Shown here piece after piece: positions 8,976 through 15,733 of a stretch of 64,000 bases of DNA (positions within the stretch are counted from its first letter, which is position 1; each line of letters starts with the position of its first letter). Source of the DNA: Spirochaeta isovalerica. GTDB taxonomy: Bacteria > Spirochaetota > Spirochaetia > DSM-2461. Under the pieces are notes generated by a model. The model was not told the DNA's origin and made no database searches. It saw only the letters and a program-made list of their open reading frames with translations. The stretch covers positions 310,001 to 374,000 of the forward strand of contig NZ_JACHGJ010000002.1 in assembly GCF_014207565.1 (NCBI RefSeq), given 5' to 3'. A program made the position numbers and the translations under genes.

Positions 8976-10190
8976 ATGAACGAAAGCCGTATCATTATCG
9001 ACACGCTCTGCCATGGCCGCTGGGACGATACCAGGGCGGCGGAAATGGATCCCCGGAAGCTCCTCTCTCTGGCTCACCGCAACAAGGTGCTGGTTCCCCT
9101 GTCCCGTTATGTGTTCGATCACAGAATAGATCATTTTTTTAAAGGCACAACATCTCTCCGAAGGATGAGGGAGACGCTGCTCCTTCATGAACGGGACAAA
9201 GGCATCTGGCTCGAAACCCTTCATTCGCTGGTTCCGCAAATGGAAGAGGCGGGGATCGATGTTCTGCTTCTCAAAGGCCTCAGTTATGAAACCGATATTC
9301 CCAGGGACATGGGCGATCTCGATCTGCTCGTCAGACCGGAGCAACTGGAAAAAGCTATAGCTCTCCTGGAGAAAAACGGCTTCGTTTATGCCGGCGGCAA
9401 CAGAGGGTTTCACAAAAGGAAAGGAGAAGCGGGGAACTGGGAGCGGCTGAAGCCCTGGAGCAACCAGTTCGAATTTCTCAATGAGAAAACAGGTCTGCTC
9501 ATCGAGCTGCATACGGAATTTTTCCACAGGGACAGAGTGTACCGATTCAGTTTCGATTCCCTTCTCGACAGGATTGAAGATTTCCGGCGACGCTCTGTTT
9601 ATTCGAAAGAACTGAAATGCCGGATTTTATCCGTCGAAGACAGGCTCCTTCTGCTGTGCATACATACAGCCGTGAAAAGAGCCGCGCCGAAAAAAACCTT
9701 CGCTCTCCGCAATATTCTCGATATAGAAAATTTTATTGCCGCTCACCCCGTTGACTGGCAAGTTCTGCAAAGAACAGCGGAGGAAACGGGAATGCTGCTT
9801 TTTCTGCTCTATTCACTGGAGACAGCCAAGCGCTTTTTCCCGGACCTTCCCGGCGGTGATATCCTGAAAGCGGGAAATGATAGGCTCACATCTTTTCAAC
9901 GGCGGTTTAAAAAAAACATGCATAATTGTTTTTATGATCTGGATACGGCCCGTTATTTCAGAACAGTCCTCTATGAACTGGGTCTTCCCTTTGCCGTGAA
10001 AAGCCGTCTGAAACATAAAATTTCCAGTATTTGCGTTCTTCCGGTTCTGTTCCCCGAGCCGTGGCGACTCCGGCAGTTGTACGGGTTCTCCCGCCACTCA
10101 CCCTGGTTCTTTCTCGCTTATCCCCTGGAACCGGTAAGGTGGATCCGCGTCGCCTTGAGGCAGAGGAGGCCGCCCCTTGGTAAAATCTGA
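8976..10190 (+). CDS. Nucleotidyltransferase-like protein (NTP_transf_5 type) of a RiPP locus
   Basis: 404 residues from ATG 8976, which has AAGGA 13 bp upstream; a longer reading from TTG 8943 is less likely. The recognisable core is LLLKGLSYETDIPRDMGDLD followed by LLVRPEQLEKAIALLEKNGF, the pattern of the uncharacterised nucleotidyltransferase_5 family, with the two acidic metal-binding residues in DLD. The rest is helical. Members of this family often lie in RiPP gene clusters beside PqqD and HPr-kinase-like proteins, where they may modify the peptide with a nucleotide; no reaction has been shown that I can name. It overlaps the peptidase gene by 14 bp and begins a five-gene operon ending in a radical SAM enzyme. 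Confidence 0.82.
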   Translation: MNESRIIIDTLCHGRWDDTRAAEMDPRKLLSLAHRNKVLVPLSRYVFDHRIDHFFKGTTSLRRMRETLLLHERDKGIWLETLHSLVPQMEEAGIDVLLLKGLSYETDIPRDMGDLDLLVRPEQLEKAIALLEKNGFVYAGGNRGFHKRKGEAGNWERLKPWSNQFEFLNEKTGLLIELHTEFFHRDRVYRFSFDSLLDRIEDFRRRSVYSKELKCRILSVEDRLLLLCIHTAVKRAAPKKTFALRNILDIENFIAAHPVDWQVLQRTAEETGMLLFLLYSLETAKRFFPDLPGGDILKAGNDRLTSFQRRFKKNMHNCFYDLDTARYFRTVLYELGLPFAVKSRLKHKISSICVLPVLFPEPWRLRQLYGFSRHSPWFFLAYPLEPVRWIRVALRQRRPPLGKI

Positions 10191-10590
10191 GGCTATGGGG
10201 ATACTTCTGGAGGGAAAGGAAGCTCTATGGCTGCCCCTTCTCAGCGGGAGCATGGCTCCGGCTCTCCTTCCGGGAGATGAATTGTATATCGATCCGCAAC
10301 GGAGAACTCCCCGCCGGGGAGAAATAGCCGTATTTTTCAGAGAGGGCAGATTTTTCAGTCACCGGGTTCTTTTCTCATTCCGCTGGGGGACGTCCCGCTT
10401 TCTCTGCGAGAAAGGCGATGCCAATTCATCTGCCCGTTTCATTGCGGAAAAAAAGGTTCTGGGAACAGTTCTCAGATTTAAAAGAAATGGACTTGAAACC
10501 GATCTTACAAGTGCGGAAGCCGTCAGATTCTCGAAAAAACTGGCCCGGCGGTCTTTTTTCAGACTTTGGAAAATCAGGAGATGGAGATGA
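10177..10590 (+). CDS. S26 signal-peptidase-like serine protease, SipW (Ser-His) type, soluble
   Basis: 137 residues. TTG 10177 is taken as the start because AGGAGG lies 8 bp upstream; ATG 10195 is the alternative. The nucleophile is Ser25 in LLSGSMAPALLPGD, the second box is FFSHRVLF with His62 in the position used by archaeal/ER-type and SipW signal peptidases, and the third box is CEKGDANS. There is no visible membrane anchor, unlike true signal peptidases, so it may act in the cytoplasm. Within an operon of RiPP genes the obvious inference is removal of a leader peptide or other trimming of the precursor. It overlaps the next gene by an ATGA junction at 10587. Confidence 0.8.
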   Translation: MVKSEAMGILLEGKEALWLPLLSGSMAPALLPGDELYIDPQRRTPRRGEIAVFFREGRFFSHRVLFSFRWGTSRFLCEKGDANSSARFIAEKKVLGTVLRFKRNGLETDLTSAEAVRFSKKLARRSFFRLWKIRRWR

Positions 10591-11414
10591 ACCGCTTGAA
10601 TCTGGCTGTAGGCCCCGTATCGATGGCACTGGACTTTGAGGACAAGTCATTGTGCGAACATTTTTCCCGTTATTTTATGGATCAGATCTCTCAATCCGAT
10701 CCTCAGGTGATAATGGAGATTCATCTGACTGATAAAAAAACAAGCGGCCGGGTCCCGAACAGCCTTTTTTTAACTAAGAGAAAAAGGGAAATGGGATTTG
10801 AAACGGGTGAAGGATTGCTCCAGGCCCATTACGATCGCCAGAAAAAAATATGGATTTTTACAGTCAATCTGCTGCTTCTGAAAAATGATTATACCCGGGT
10901 ATTCGAACAGATCCTCTATCAGGCTTTTTACAGCGTTGTGGGGGAGCGGAATTATCACCTGGTCCATTCGAGCGGCGTTATCAGGGACGGGCAGGGGTTC
11001 CTCTTTTTCGGTCCCTCCGAAGCGGGGAAAAGCACAGTGGCTTCGCTCAGTTCCCCCTATTCTGTTATTAACGATGAGATAAATATCATTGACCTGGAAT
11101 CAGAGATCCCCATGCTCGTCAGCACGCCTTTCAACGGGTTATATCGCGATAAAGCAGAAGGCCGCGCTCCTCTCAAGGGGCTTTTCCTCCTAAACAAAGC
11201 TCCGCATCACCGCGTCGAAGCAATCCGGGGGGCCAAAGCTGTGAAACCTCTCGCAGGGGAGATCATTCCTCCCATCGGTCTCGATGAGATTCTGGACCCT
11301 ATGACTTTTCCGTCCATGATGGACAGAGCGGCCGTGATCTGTAAAAATGTTCCTGTCTATCGGCTGGATTTTCTCCCCGACAGCGGATTCTGGGATGTTC
11401 TCAAAGAATTGTGA
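10587..11414 (+). CDS. HPr kinase/phosphorylase-like P-loop protein of RiPP type
   Basis: 275 residues. The start is ATG 10587, which overlaps the upstream TGA and has AGGAG 6 bp before it. A P-loop GPSEAGKST sits in the middle of the protein, preceded by YHLVHSSGVIRDGQGFLFF, the arrangement seen in HprK-related kinases found in lasso peptide and other RiPP clusters (in paeninodin-type systems such a kinase phosphorylates the precursor). True HprK features for HPr binding are absent and no PTS genes adjoin. SVINDEINII may give the acidic metal ligands. It lies between the peptidase and PqqD genes, so peptide phosphorylation is a reasonable inference. Confidence 0.82.
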   Translation: MNRLNLAVGPVSMALDFEDKSLCEHFSRYFMDQISQSDPQVIMEIHLTDKKTSGRVPNSLFLTKRKREMGFETGEGLLQAHYDRQKKIWIFTVNLLLLKNDYTRVFEQILYQAFYSVVGERNYHLVHSSGVIRDGQGFLFFGPSEAGKSTVASLSSPYSVINDEINIIDLESEIPMLVSTPFNGLYRDKAEGRAPLKGLFLLNKAPHHRVEAIRGAKAVKPLAGEIIPPIGLDEILDPMTFPSMMDRAAVICKNVPVYRLDFLPDSGFWDVLKEL

Positions 11415-11421
11415 GGTGAAT

Positions 11422-11688
11422 ATGAACTGGACTGAAAATCTTAAAATCAATAAGGAATTCATTTCCCGTGATCTGGGTGACGAAATCGTTCTCATGTCGA
11501 AAGACGGACAGGAAATCCACAGTTTCGAAGATTCGGGCTTATGGGTATGGCAGCAGCTGCAGGAAGGGAAAACCCCTCAGGATATTCTCGGCGCGATTCT
11601 GGAAGAATATGATGTCCCGGAAGAGCGCGCTAAAGCGGATCTGGAAGATTTTTTCAATGATCTTCTGGAAAAAGGCATAGTAGAGTAA
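11422..11688 (+). CDS. PqqD family peptide chaperone (RiPP recognition element)
   Basis: 88 residues from ATG 11422 with GAGGTGA 3-8 bp upstream; a longer reading overlapping the kinase gene is rejected. The sequence has the winged-helix pattern of PqqD: RDLGDEIVLMSKDGQEIHSF, then SGLWVWQQLQEGKTPQDIL, then a helix ending DLLEKGIVE. PqqD proteins bind the leader of the precursor peptide and hand it to a radical SAM enzyme. It lies 4 bp before the radical SAM gene, the classic pairing. Confidence 0.9.
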   Translation: MNWTENLKINKEFISRDLGDEIVLMSKDGQEIHSFEDSGLWVWQQLQEGKTPQDILGAILEEYDVPEERAKADLEDFFNDLLEKGIVE

Positions 11689-11692
11689 ATTT

Positions 11693-12754
11693 ATGGGTGA
11701 GCTGCGTGACAGAATCCTGGCAAAATATAAAGCCCAGAACCGCCTTAATGCCGTCATGATTGAGGTGACCCACCGTTGCCCCTGTTCGTGCATTCATTGT
11801 TATATACCCGACAATCCGCCGCCGGAACTGACTCTTGAGGAGTTTAAAATCCTCTTTTCTCAATTAAAAGAGGAAGGGGTCTTCGATCTGGGTTTTACCG
11901 GAGGTGAACCTTTTATCCGCAAGGATATGTGGGACATCCTCAAGGCCGCTTCGAAAGAGGGATTTTTTCTCACCGTTTTATCAACGGGACTTCTCTGGAA
12001 GAAAAAAGATATCGCCCGACTTAAAAAAGTCGGTGTGCAGGCGGTGGAAATATCCCTTCTCGGGGGGCGGGCGGAAACCCACGATTCCATAATGAAATTC
12101 CCCGGTGCTTTTGAACACCTGAAAAAAACCATACCTCTGCTGGCGAAAGAGGGAATCGGTGTGGTTTTGAAGACGACGCTTCTCAGGGAAAACTACAGAG
12201 AATTGCCGCTTATGGAGGAACTGGCGCGGGAACTCAAGGTGGAGTATGCCGCACTGGTAAACGTAAGCTCCCGACTGGACGGTGACAACTCCCCCCGGGA
12301 CCATGCTCTCGGGGCTGAAGAGCTGAAAGAGATCCCCATGAAATATATTGTGGGACAGGAATCATTGAGTTCCTGCCACAATCAGGCATATCTGACCTGT
12401 AACGCCGGAAAAATATTCGGTTCCATCACTCCCGAAGGGGATGTGCTTCCCTGTCTCATGTTCCGCAGGCCTGTGGGAAATATAAGAAAGCAGACTCTGA
12501 AAGAGATCTGGCATGACGATCCCGATCCCTATCTCATCGATCTGCGGGAAATGAAAGATGAGGATGTGGAGGAGTGCTACAGCTGTTCCAGAAGGGATTT
12601 CTGTCCCCGTTGTCCCGCCATGGTCTACCTCGATACGGGAGATATCAAAAAAAAATCCCCGAACGCCTGCCGTATGGCAGAAGTAATTTCGGGGATAGGA
12701 GAGTCGGCGGAAACCGCCGCAAAGCAGGACCTCAATCGCAGCAAAGCACCTTAA
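11693..12754 (+). CDS. Radical SAM/SPASM peptide-modifying enzyme
   Basis: 353 residues. The SAM-cluster motif CX3CX2C is C29/C33/C36 (THRCPCSCIHCY), followed by the FTGGEPF glycine motif. The C-terminal SPASM domain carries a CNAG segment, PCLMFR, and the cluster CYSCSRRDFCPRCPA with a last Cys in NACRMAE, enough ligands for auxiliary FeS clusters. With an adjacent PqqD this architecture is that of enzymes which install thioether, C-C or epimer changes in peptides (PqqE, AlbA, SCIFF and others). Its last 23 bp overlap, on the opposite strand, the candidate precursor peptide gene. It is also similar in layout to heme-maturation AhbC/D enzymes, but the neighbours favour a peptide substrate. 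Confidence 0.92.
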   Translation: MGELRDRILAKYKAQNRLNAVMIEVTHRCPCSCIHCYIPDNPPPELTLEEFKILFSQLKEEGVFDLGFTGGEPFIRKDMWDILKAASKEGFFLTVLSTGLLWKKKDIARLKKVGVQAVEISLLGGRAETHDSIMKFPGAFEHLKKTIPLLAKEGIGVVLKTTLLRENYRELPLMEELARELKVEYAALVNVSSRLDGDNSPRDHALGAEELKEIPMKYIVGQESLSSCHNQAYLTCNAGKIFGSITPEGDVLPCLMFRRPVGNIRKQTLKEIWHDDPDPYLIDLREMKDEDVEECYSCSRRDFCPRCPAMVYLDTGDIKKKSPNACRMAEVISGIGESAETAAKQDLNRSKAP

Positions 12755-12884
12755 ATAAACTCGCAATGAATTTCAAAGGCGACATTTGTTCCCAGAAGTC
12801 TCCACCTGAAGATCCGTAACAGCCGAAAACACCCAGTTCGACTTTTTCGGTCTTCACTTTCGGCGGAATGTATGATTTTTTCAT
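12732..12884 (-). CDS. Candidate RiPP precursor peptide (50 residues)
   Basis: A 50-codon gene with a perfect ribosome site: AGGAGG at 12890-12895, 5 bp before ATG. The product begins MKKSYIPPKVKTEKVELG, a Lys-rich leader with the Y-x-x-P pattern common in precursors that are read by PqqD domains. It continues with VFGCYGSSGGDFW (Cys22, Gly/Ser-rich) and ends in a hydrophobic helix-like stretch and KVLCCD (Cys48, Cys49). There is no lipoprotein or Sec signal. It is convergent with, and overlaps by 23 bp, the end of the radical SAM gene. The Cys residues, the Gly/Ser patch and its place beside radical SAM, PqqD, kinase-like and peptidase genes make it the likely substrate. That it is translated and modified is inference. 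Confidence 0.78.
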   Translation of the reverse strand: MKKSYIPPKVKTEKVELGVFGCYGSSGGDFWEQMSPLKFIASLFKVLCCD

Positions 12885-12907
12885 AGAGGCCTCCTGAAGT
12901 TACTACC

Positions 12908-12936
12908 ATTATCTGCCTTAGTCCAACACATCACAA
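12908..12936 (-). promoter_or_regulatory. Candidate sigma-70 promoter of the precursor peptide
   Basis: On the minus strand TTGTGA (12936-12931) and GATAAT (12913-12908) are separated by exactly 17 bp. Transcription would begin near 12901, just before the AGGAGG site, giving the peptide its own promoter independent of the convergent biosynthetic operon. The match is four of six and five of six bases to the consensus. Confidence 0.45.
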
Positions 12937-13094
12937 TCAGGTGAATTTCGTATTTTATTTTTCTTTTTCATAGAAACAGATAAGAAAGTATCAATTTACT
13001 CTGGTACTTAAGTACTAATCTTTTCTAGATAGTGTGTTTTCCCCCTTCTTCAAAGCTCCCGTAAAGAGAGAGCTCATAGGCAGAGGAGACTTGT

Positions 13095-13685
13095 TCACGG
13101 CTTAAGCAGTTTTATCAGGGGAGACATTCCTCTGCGGGCATAAGAAGAAAAGGACTCGTCCGACGAGCTCCGGATCCAGAGAAAGGACTGAAAAATTATC
13201 TGTGATGTCAGAAGTGAGCAGTAAAAATCCGAATCCTCTTCCCGGGAAAAATCTCCGGTCTTCTGTCCCTCCAGTATTATCCGGTTCAGCAGGGGGCGTA
13301 TGGGAAGGTATTCTTCAATGATAGACGGGCCGCCCTCCGGCCTGAGTTCCAACCTGTAAATCTGGGAGACAATATCCTTTCCTTTCCGTTCGTAATAATG
13401 ATAGAGCGCGGCAAGAAGCTTTTCCAGCTTTACAGACGGGGCTGTGCCTTCCATCGAATTCATCAGAGCCGTCATTTCCTCCCCTTCGCGGCGGATTATT
13501 TCCAGCAGAATTCCATCCATCGATTTGAAATGGTGATAGAACGTTCCCTGCGCGATGCCCGAAGCGGAACAGATATCGCTGAGAGTGACATTTTCGATCC
13601 CTTTTTCATGAATCAGTTTGATAGAAGAATCAATAATTCTCAGTCTGGTTTTCATTCCCTTCGGGGTTATTTTCTCGCTCATCAT
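13095..13685 (-). CDS. TetR family transcriptional regulator
   Basis: 196 residues. The N-terminal helix-turn-helix is clear: IIDSSIKLIHEKGIENVTLSD then CSASGIAQGTFYHHFKSMDGIL, with the invariant GTFYHHF-type recognition helix. The C-terminal ligand domain is not diagnostic. The gene is divergent from the DUF362/AOR operon across a 126 bp space that holds a perfect palindrome and a good promoter, so it very likely represses that operon and perhaps itself. Two adjacent ATG codons are possible starts (13685 or 13682). Confidence 0.92.
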   Translation of the reverse strand: MMSEKITPKGMKTRLRIIDSSIKLIHEKGIENVTLSDICSASGIAQGTFYHHFKSMDGILLEIIRREGEEMTALMNSMEGTAPSVKLEKLLAALYHYYERKGKDIVSQIYRLELRPEGGPSIIEEYLPIRPLLNRIILEGQKTGDFSREEDSDFYCSLLTSQIIFQSFLWIRSSSDESFSSYARRGMSPLIKLLKP

Positions 13686-13723
13686 CTCACTTTAGCAGAT
13701 TCCTCATGGTCCGGCAATAAAAA

Positions 13724-13737
13724 CCGAGTGTACTCGG
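13724..13737. promoter_or_regulatory. Candidate TetR operator (inverted repeat)
   Basis: CCGAGTGTACTCGG: six-base arms with a 2-base centre, placed 5 bp upstream of the -35 box of the DUF362/AOR promoter and in the space between that operon and the divergent TetR gene. Confidence 0.5.
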
Positions 13738-13742
13738 AAATA

Positions 13743-13771
13743 TTGACAGAGTCTAGTTTCGGAAGTATTCT
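13743..13771 (+). promoter_or_regulatory. Sigma-70 type promoter of the DUF362/AOR operon
   Basis: TTGACA at 13743-13748, a 17 bp spacer, and TATTCT at 13766-13771. Transcription would start near 13778, about 34 bp before the first gene. Confidence 0.6.
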
Positions 13772-13811
13772 TTAAAAATACCGGATACGCCGGGAAAAGG
13801 AGAATTATGCT

Positions 13812-15506
13812 ATGGGTTCCCTCTTGCAAGGTTCCGTATCTCCGCAATTGAAAAATAACCGGGAGAAAAGCTGTGTCATCGTCTCATGCGCACCGGAGCT
13901 GGATTATTCCCGGGATTATGTAGCCCTGCCGAAAAACTACGGAACGGCGGCCTATTTTGCCCGAGAGGATGTTCAGGCTATCAGAGATACGGTTTTTTGC
14001 AATCTTGATGATCTGAACGAACAGACAGGATTCTCCGAAAAGATCAGGAACCGGCGGGTTCTCATTAAACCGAATTTCGTCGGCGTGTATCATAAAGCGG
14101 GTTTCCGCGATGATGATTATCCCGAATCGACCGATCCCCGGGTTCTCGATTCCATTGTGGAATATGTTCTGCAGTATACTGATGATATCATCATCGTCGA
14201 AGGTTCCGGGGCACCCGTAACCAGAGTCATGGCGAAGATAAACGGAACCGACAGGCTTGTCAAATTCCGGAAGATCCGCTTCGAAGCCGTGGAGGAACAG
14301 CCGGTGGACCGCTATCTGCTCCCCAAAGCCCAGGTGATGAAAGAGGTATACATTCCCTCTCTTTTCAGCGAGGTTGTCCGCGGGGAAGCGTTTTATATCT
14401 CTGTCCCCAAAATGAAAACCAATCTCTACACGGGCGTAACCCTGGGCTTCAAAAATGCCATGGGCAGCCTCTCGACCCATATGCGTTACAGGAACCACAA
14501 TTACAATATCAATAAAAAACTGGTGGATCTTCTCTATCTGTTCAAACCTGATCTGACGGTTATCGACGGGATTATCGGAGGGGAGGGTAACACTCCGGCT
14601 CCTCTCGACCCCGTAGATGCCCGTCTGATTATCAGCGGAACCAATTCGGTGGAAACCGACCGGGTGGCTACCAGAATTATGGGCATCGATCCCTCAACGA
14701 TCGAACTTATGAATGAAGCGGACAAGTTGGGATTCAACGATCCCGATACGGTTGTTATCGGAGGCGATATCGATCCCATACCCTGGAGGAAAGCTGATAC
14801 AAGCCTGATCTCCGGCAATATGGCAGAGAACTTTCCCCATATCAGATTTCTTGCCGGCGCTACGAAAAACGGGGCTCCGAAACCAGATTCTCCTGAAAAC
14901 GTCGATCTGAAAACTATACAGGCCATGGAACAGGTCTGTCCGGGAGGATGTCTGCCGTCGGTTATCATGACTTTCGAGTACTACCGCTATATGAAAAACT
15001 TCAATCCCGACCGTTTCCGCGATGCCGTTGTGCTGATCGGAGCCGGTTCAAAAATAGGTGAAAGCTACTATTACTTCGATAAAGAGGGGAAAGCCTACAG
15101 CCGGGAAGAAATTAAACAGCTGCCCGGAAAGAAAATCGCCGTGGGAAGCTGCACTTCCTGGATGGAAGGGGAAACCGATTATTACTTCGAGGGTTGCACC
15201 GCCCATGTACTGAAGCTCACACAGGGGCTGAACAGAGCCCTGGGGGTGGAAAACCCCATGATTAAAACTTTTTTGAAAAAGCCGGCTTATGTTCTGGAAA
15301 TCTTCAAGATAATGCGGCGGCGGATAAAGCTGGTCAGGAGAGGGATTCCCGTGGATGTGGACCTCTGTCTGGAAGATAAGATTTTTGAAGGGCGGAATCT
15401 GACGGAGGAAGAAAAAACTCTCGATTACATCCCCATTGATATACCGCTCCTGTCGAAAGCTGACAGAAAAAAACAGATAAAATACATAAAGGACACGTTG
15501 AAATGA
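13812..15506 (+). CDS. DUF362 domain protein
   Basis: 564 residues, cytoplasmic by sequence. The DUF362 core is visible in RRVLIKPNFVGV, the DPRVLDSIVEYVLQY segment, IIIVEGSG, SVPKMKTNLYTGVTLGFKNAMG and a following DLTVIDGIIGGEG segment. DUF362 proteins often carry ferredoxin domains; this one does not, although it has Cys residues near PGGCLPS, GSCTSWM and FEGCTAH. Function is unknown; the family is linked by context to anaerobic redox enzymes. The start ATG 13812 lies about 9 bp after GGAG. Its stop overlaps the next ATG (ATGA), so it is the first gene of the aldehyde oxidoreductase operon. It may help assemble or reduce that enzyme (inference). Confidence 0.82.
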   Translation: MGSLLQGSVSPQLKNNREKSCVIVSCAPELDYSRDYVALPKNYGTAAYFAREDVQAIRDTVFCNLDDLNEQTGFSEKIRNRRVLIKPNFVGVYHKAGFRDDDYPESTDPRVLDSIVEYVLQYTDDIIIVEGSGAPVTRVMAKINGTDRLVKFRKIRFEAVEEQPVDRYLLPKAQVMKEVYIPSLFSEVVRGEAFYISVPKMKTNLYTGVTLGFKNAMGSLSTHMRYRNHNYNINKKLVDLLYLFKPDLTVIDGIIGGEGNTPAPLDPVDARLIISGTNSVETDRVATRIMGIDPSTIELMNEADKLGFNDPDTVVIGGDIDPIPWRKADTSLISGNMAENFPHIRFLAGATKNGAPKPDSPENVDLKTIQAMEQVCPGGCLPSVIMTFEYYRYMKNFNPDRFRDAVVLIGAGSKIGESYYYFDKEGKAYSREEIKQLPGKKIAVGSCTSWMEGETDYYFEGCTAHVLKLTQGLNRALGVENPMIKTFLKKPAYVLEIFKIMRRRIKLVRRGIPVDVDLCLEDKIFEGRNLTEEEKTLDYIPIDIPLLSKADRKKQIKYIKDTLK

Positions 15507-15733
15507 TAGGAAAAGCCCTTGTTCTTCTCACCTGGGGAGCGGCTTCGCTTCTCTGGATTTTCGGGGGGATCGGGATCCCTTTTCTCCTGCTCGCGCTGCT
15601 TCATGGAGCGGAGATCTTCTCCATTGGTTTGAAAACAGGAAGGGAGAATGATATTCCGCCTCTCAAATCGGCTTTGTTGACCTTTATATTCGGCTTCACA
15701 TGGTGGCTGCCCTTAAGGAGAAAAGAAAAATGA
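15503..15733 (+). CDS. Small membrane protein of the AOR operon
   Basis: 76 residues with two or three hydrophobic segments (4-31 and 55-70), a polar linker with GLKTGRENDIPP, and a basic end PLRRKEK. No family is recognised. Coupled by ATGA overlaps to both the DUF362 gene and the aldehyde oxidoreductase gene, so it is almost certainly translated with them; it might anchor the complex at the membrane. Confidence 0.7.
   Translation: MIGKALVLLTWGAASLLWIFGGIGIPFLLLALLHGAEIFSIGLKTGRENDIPPLKSALLTFIFGFTWWLPLRRKEK

Noticed and set aside
13807-13812. ATG at 13807 as start of the DUF362 gene
   Set aside because: That frame stops after about 14 codons; ATG 13812 opens the real frame.
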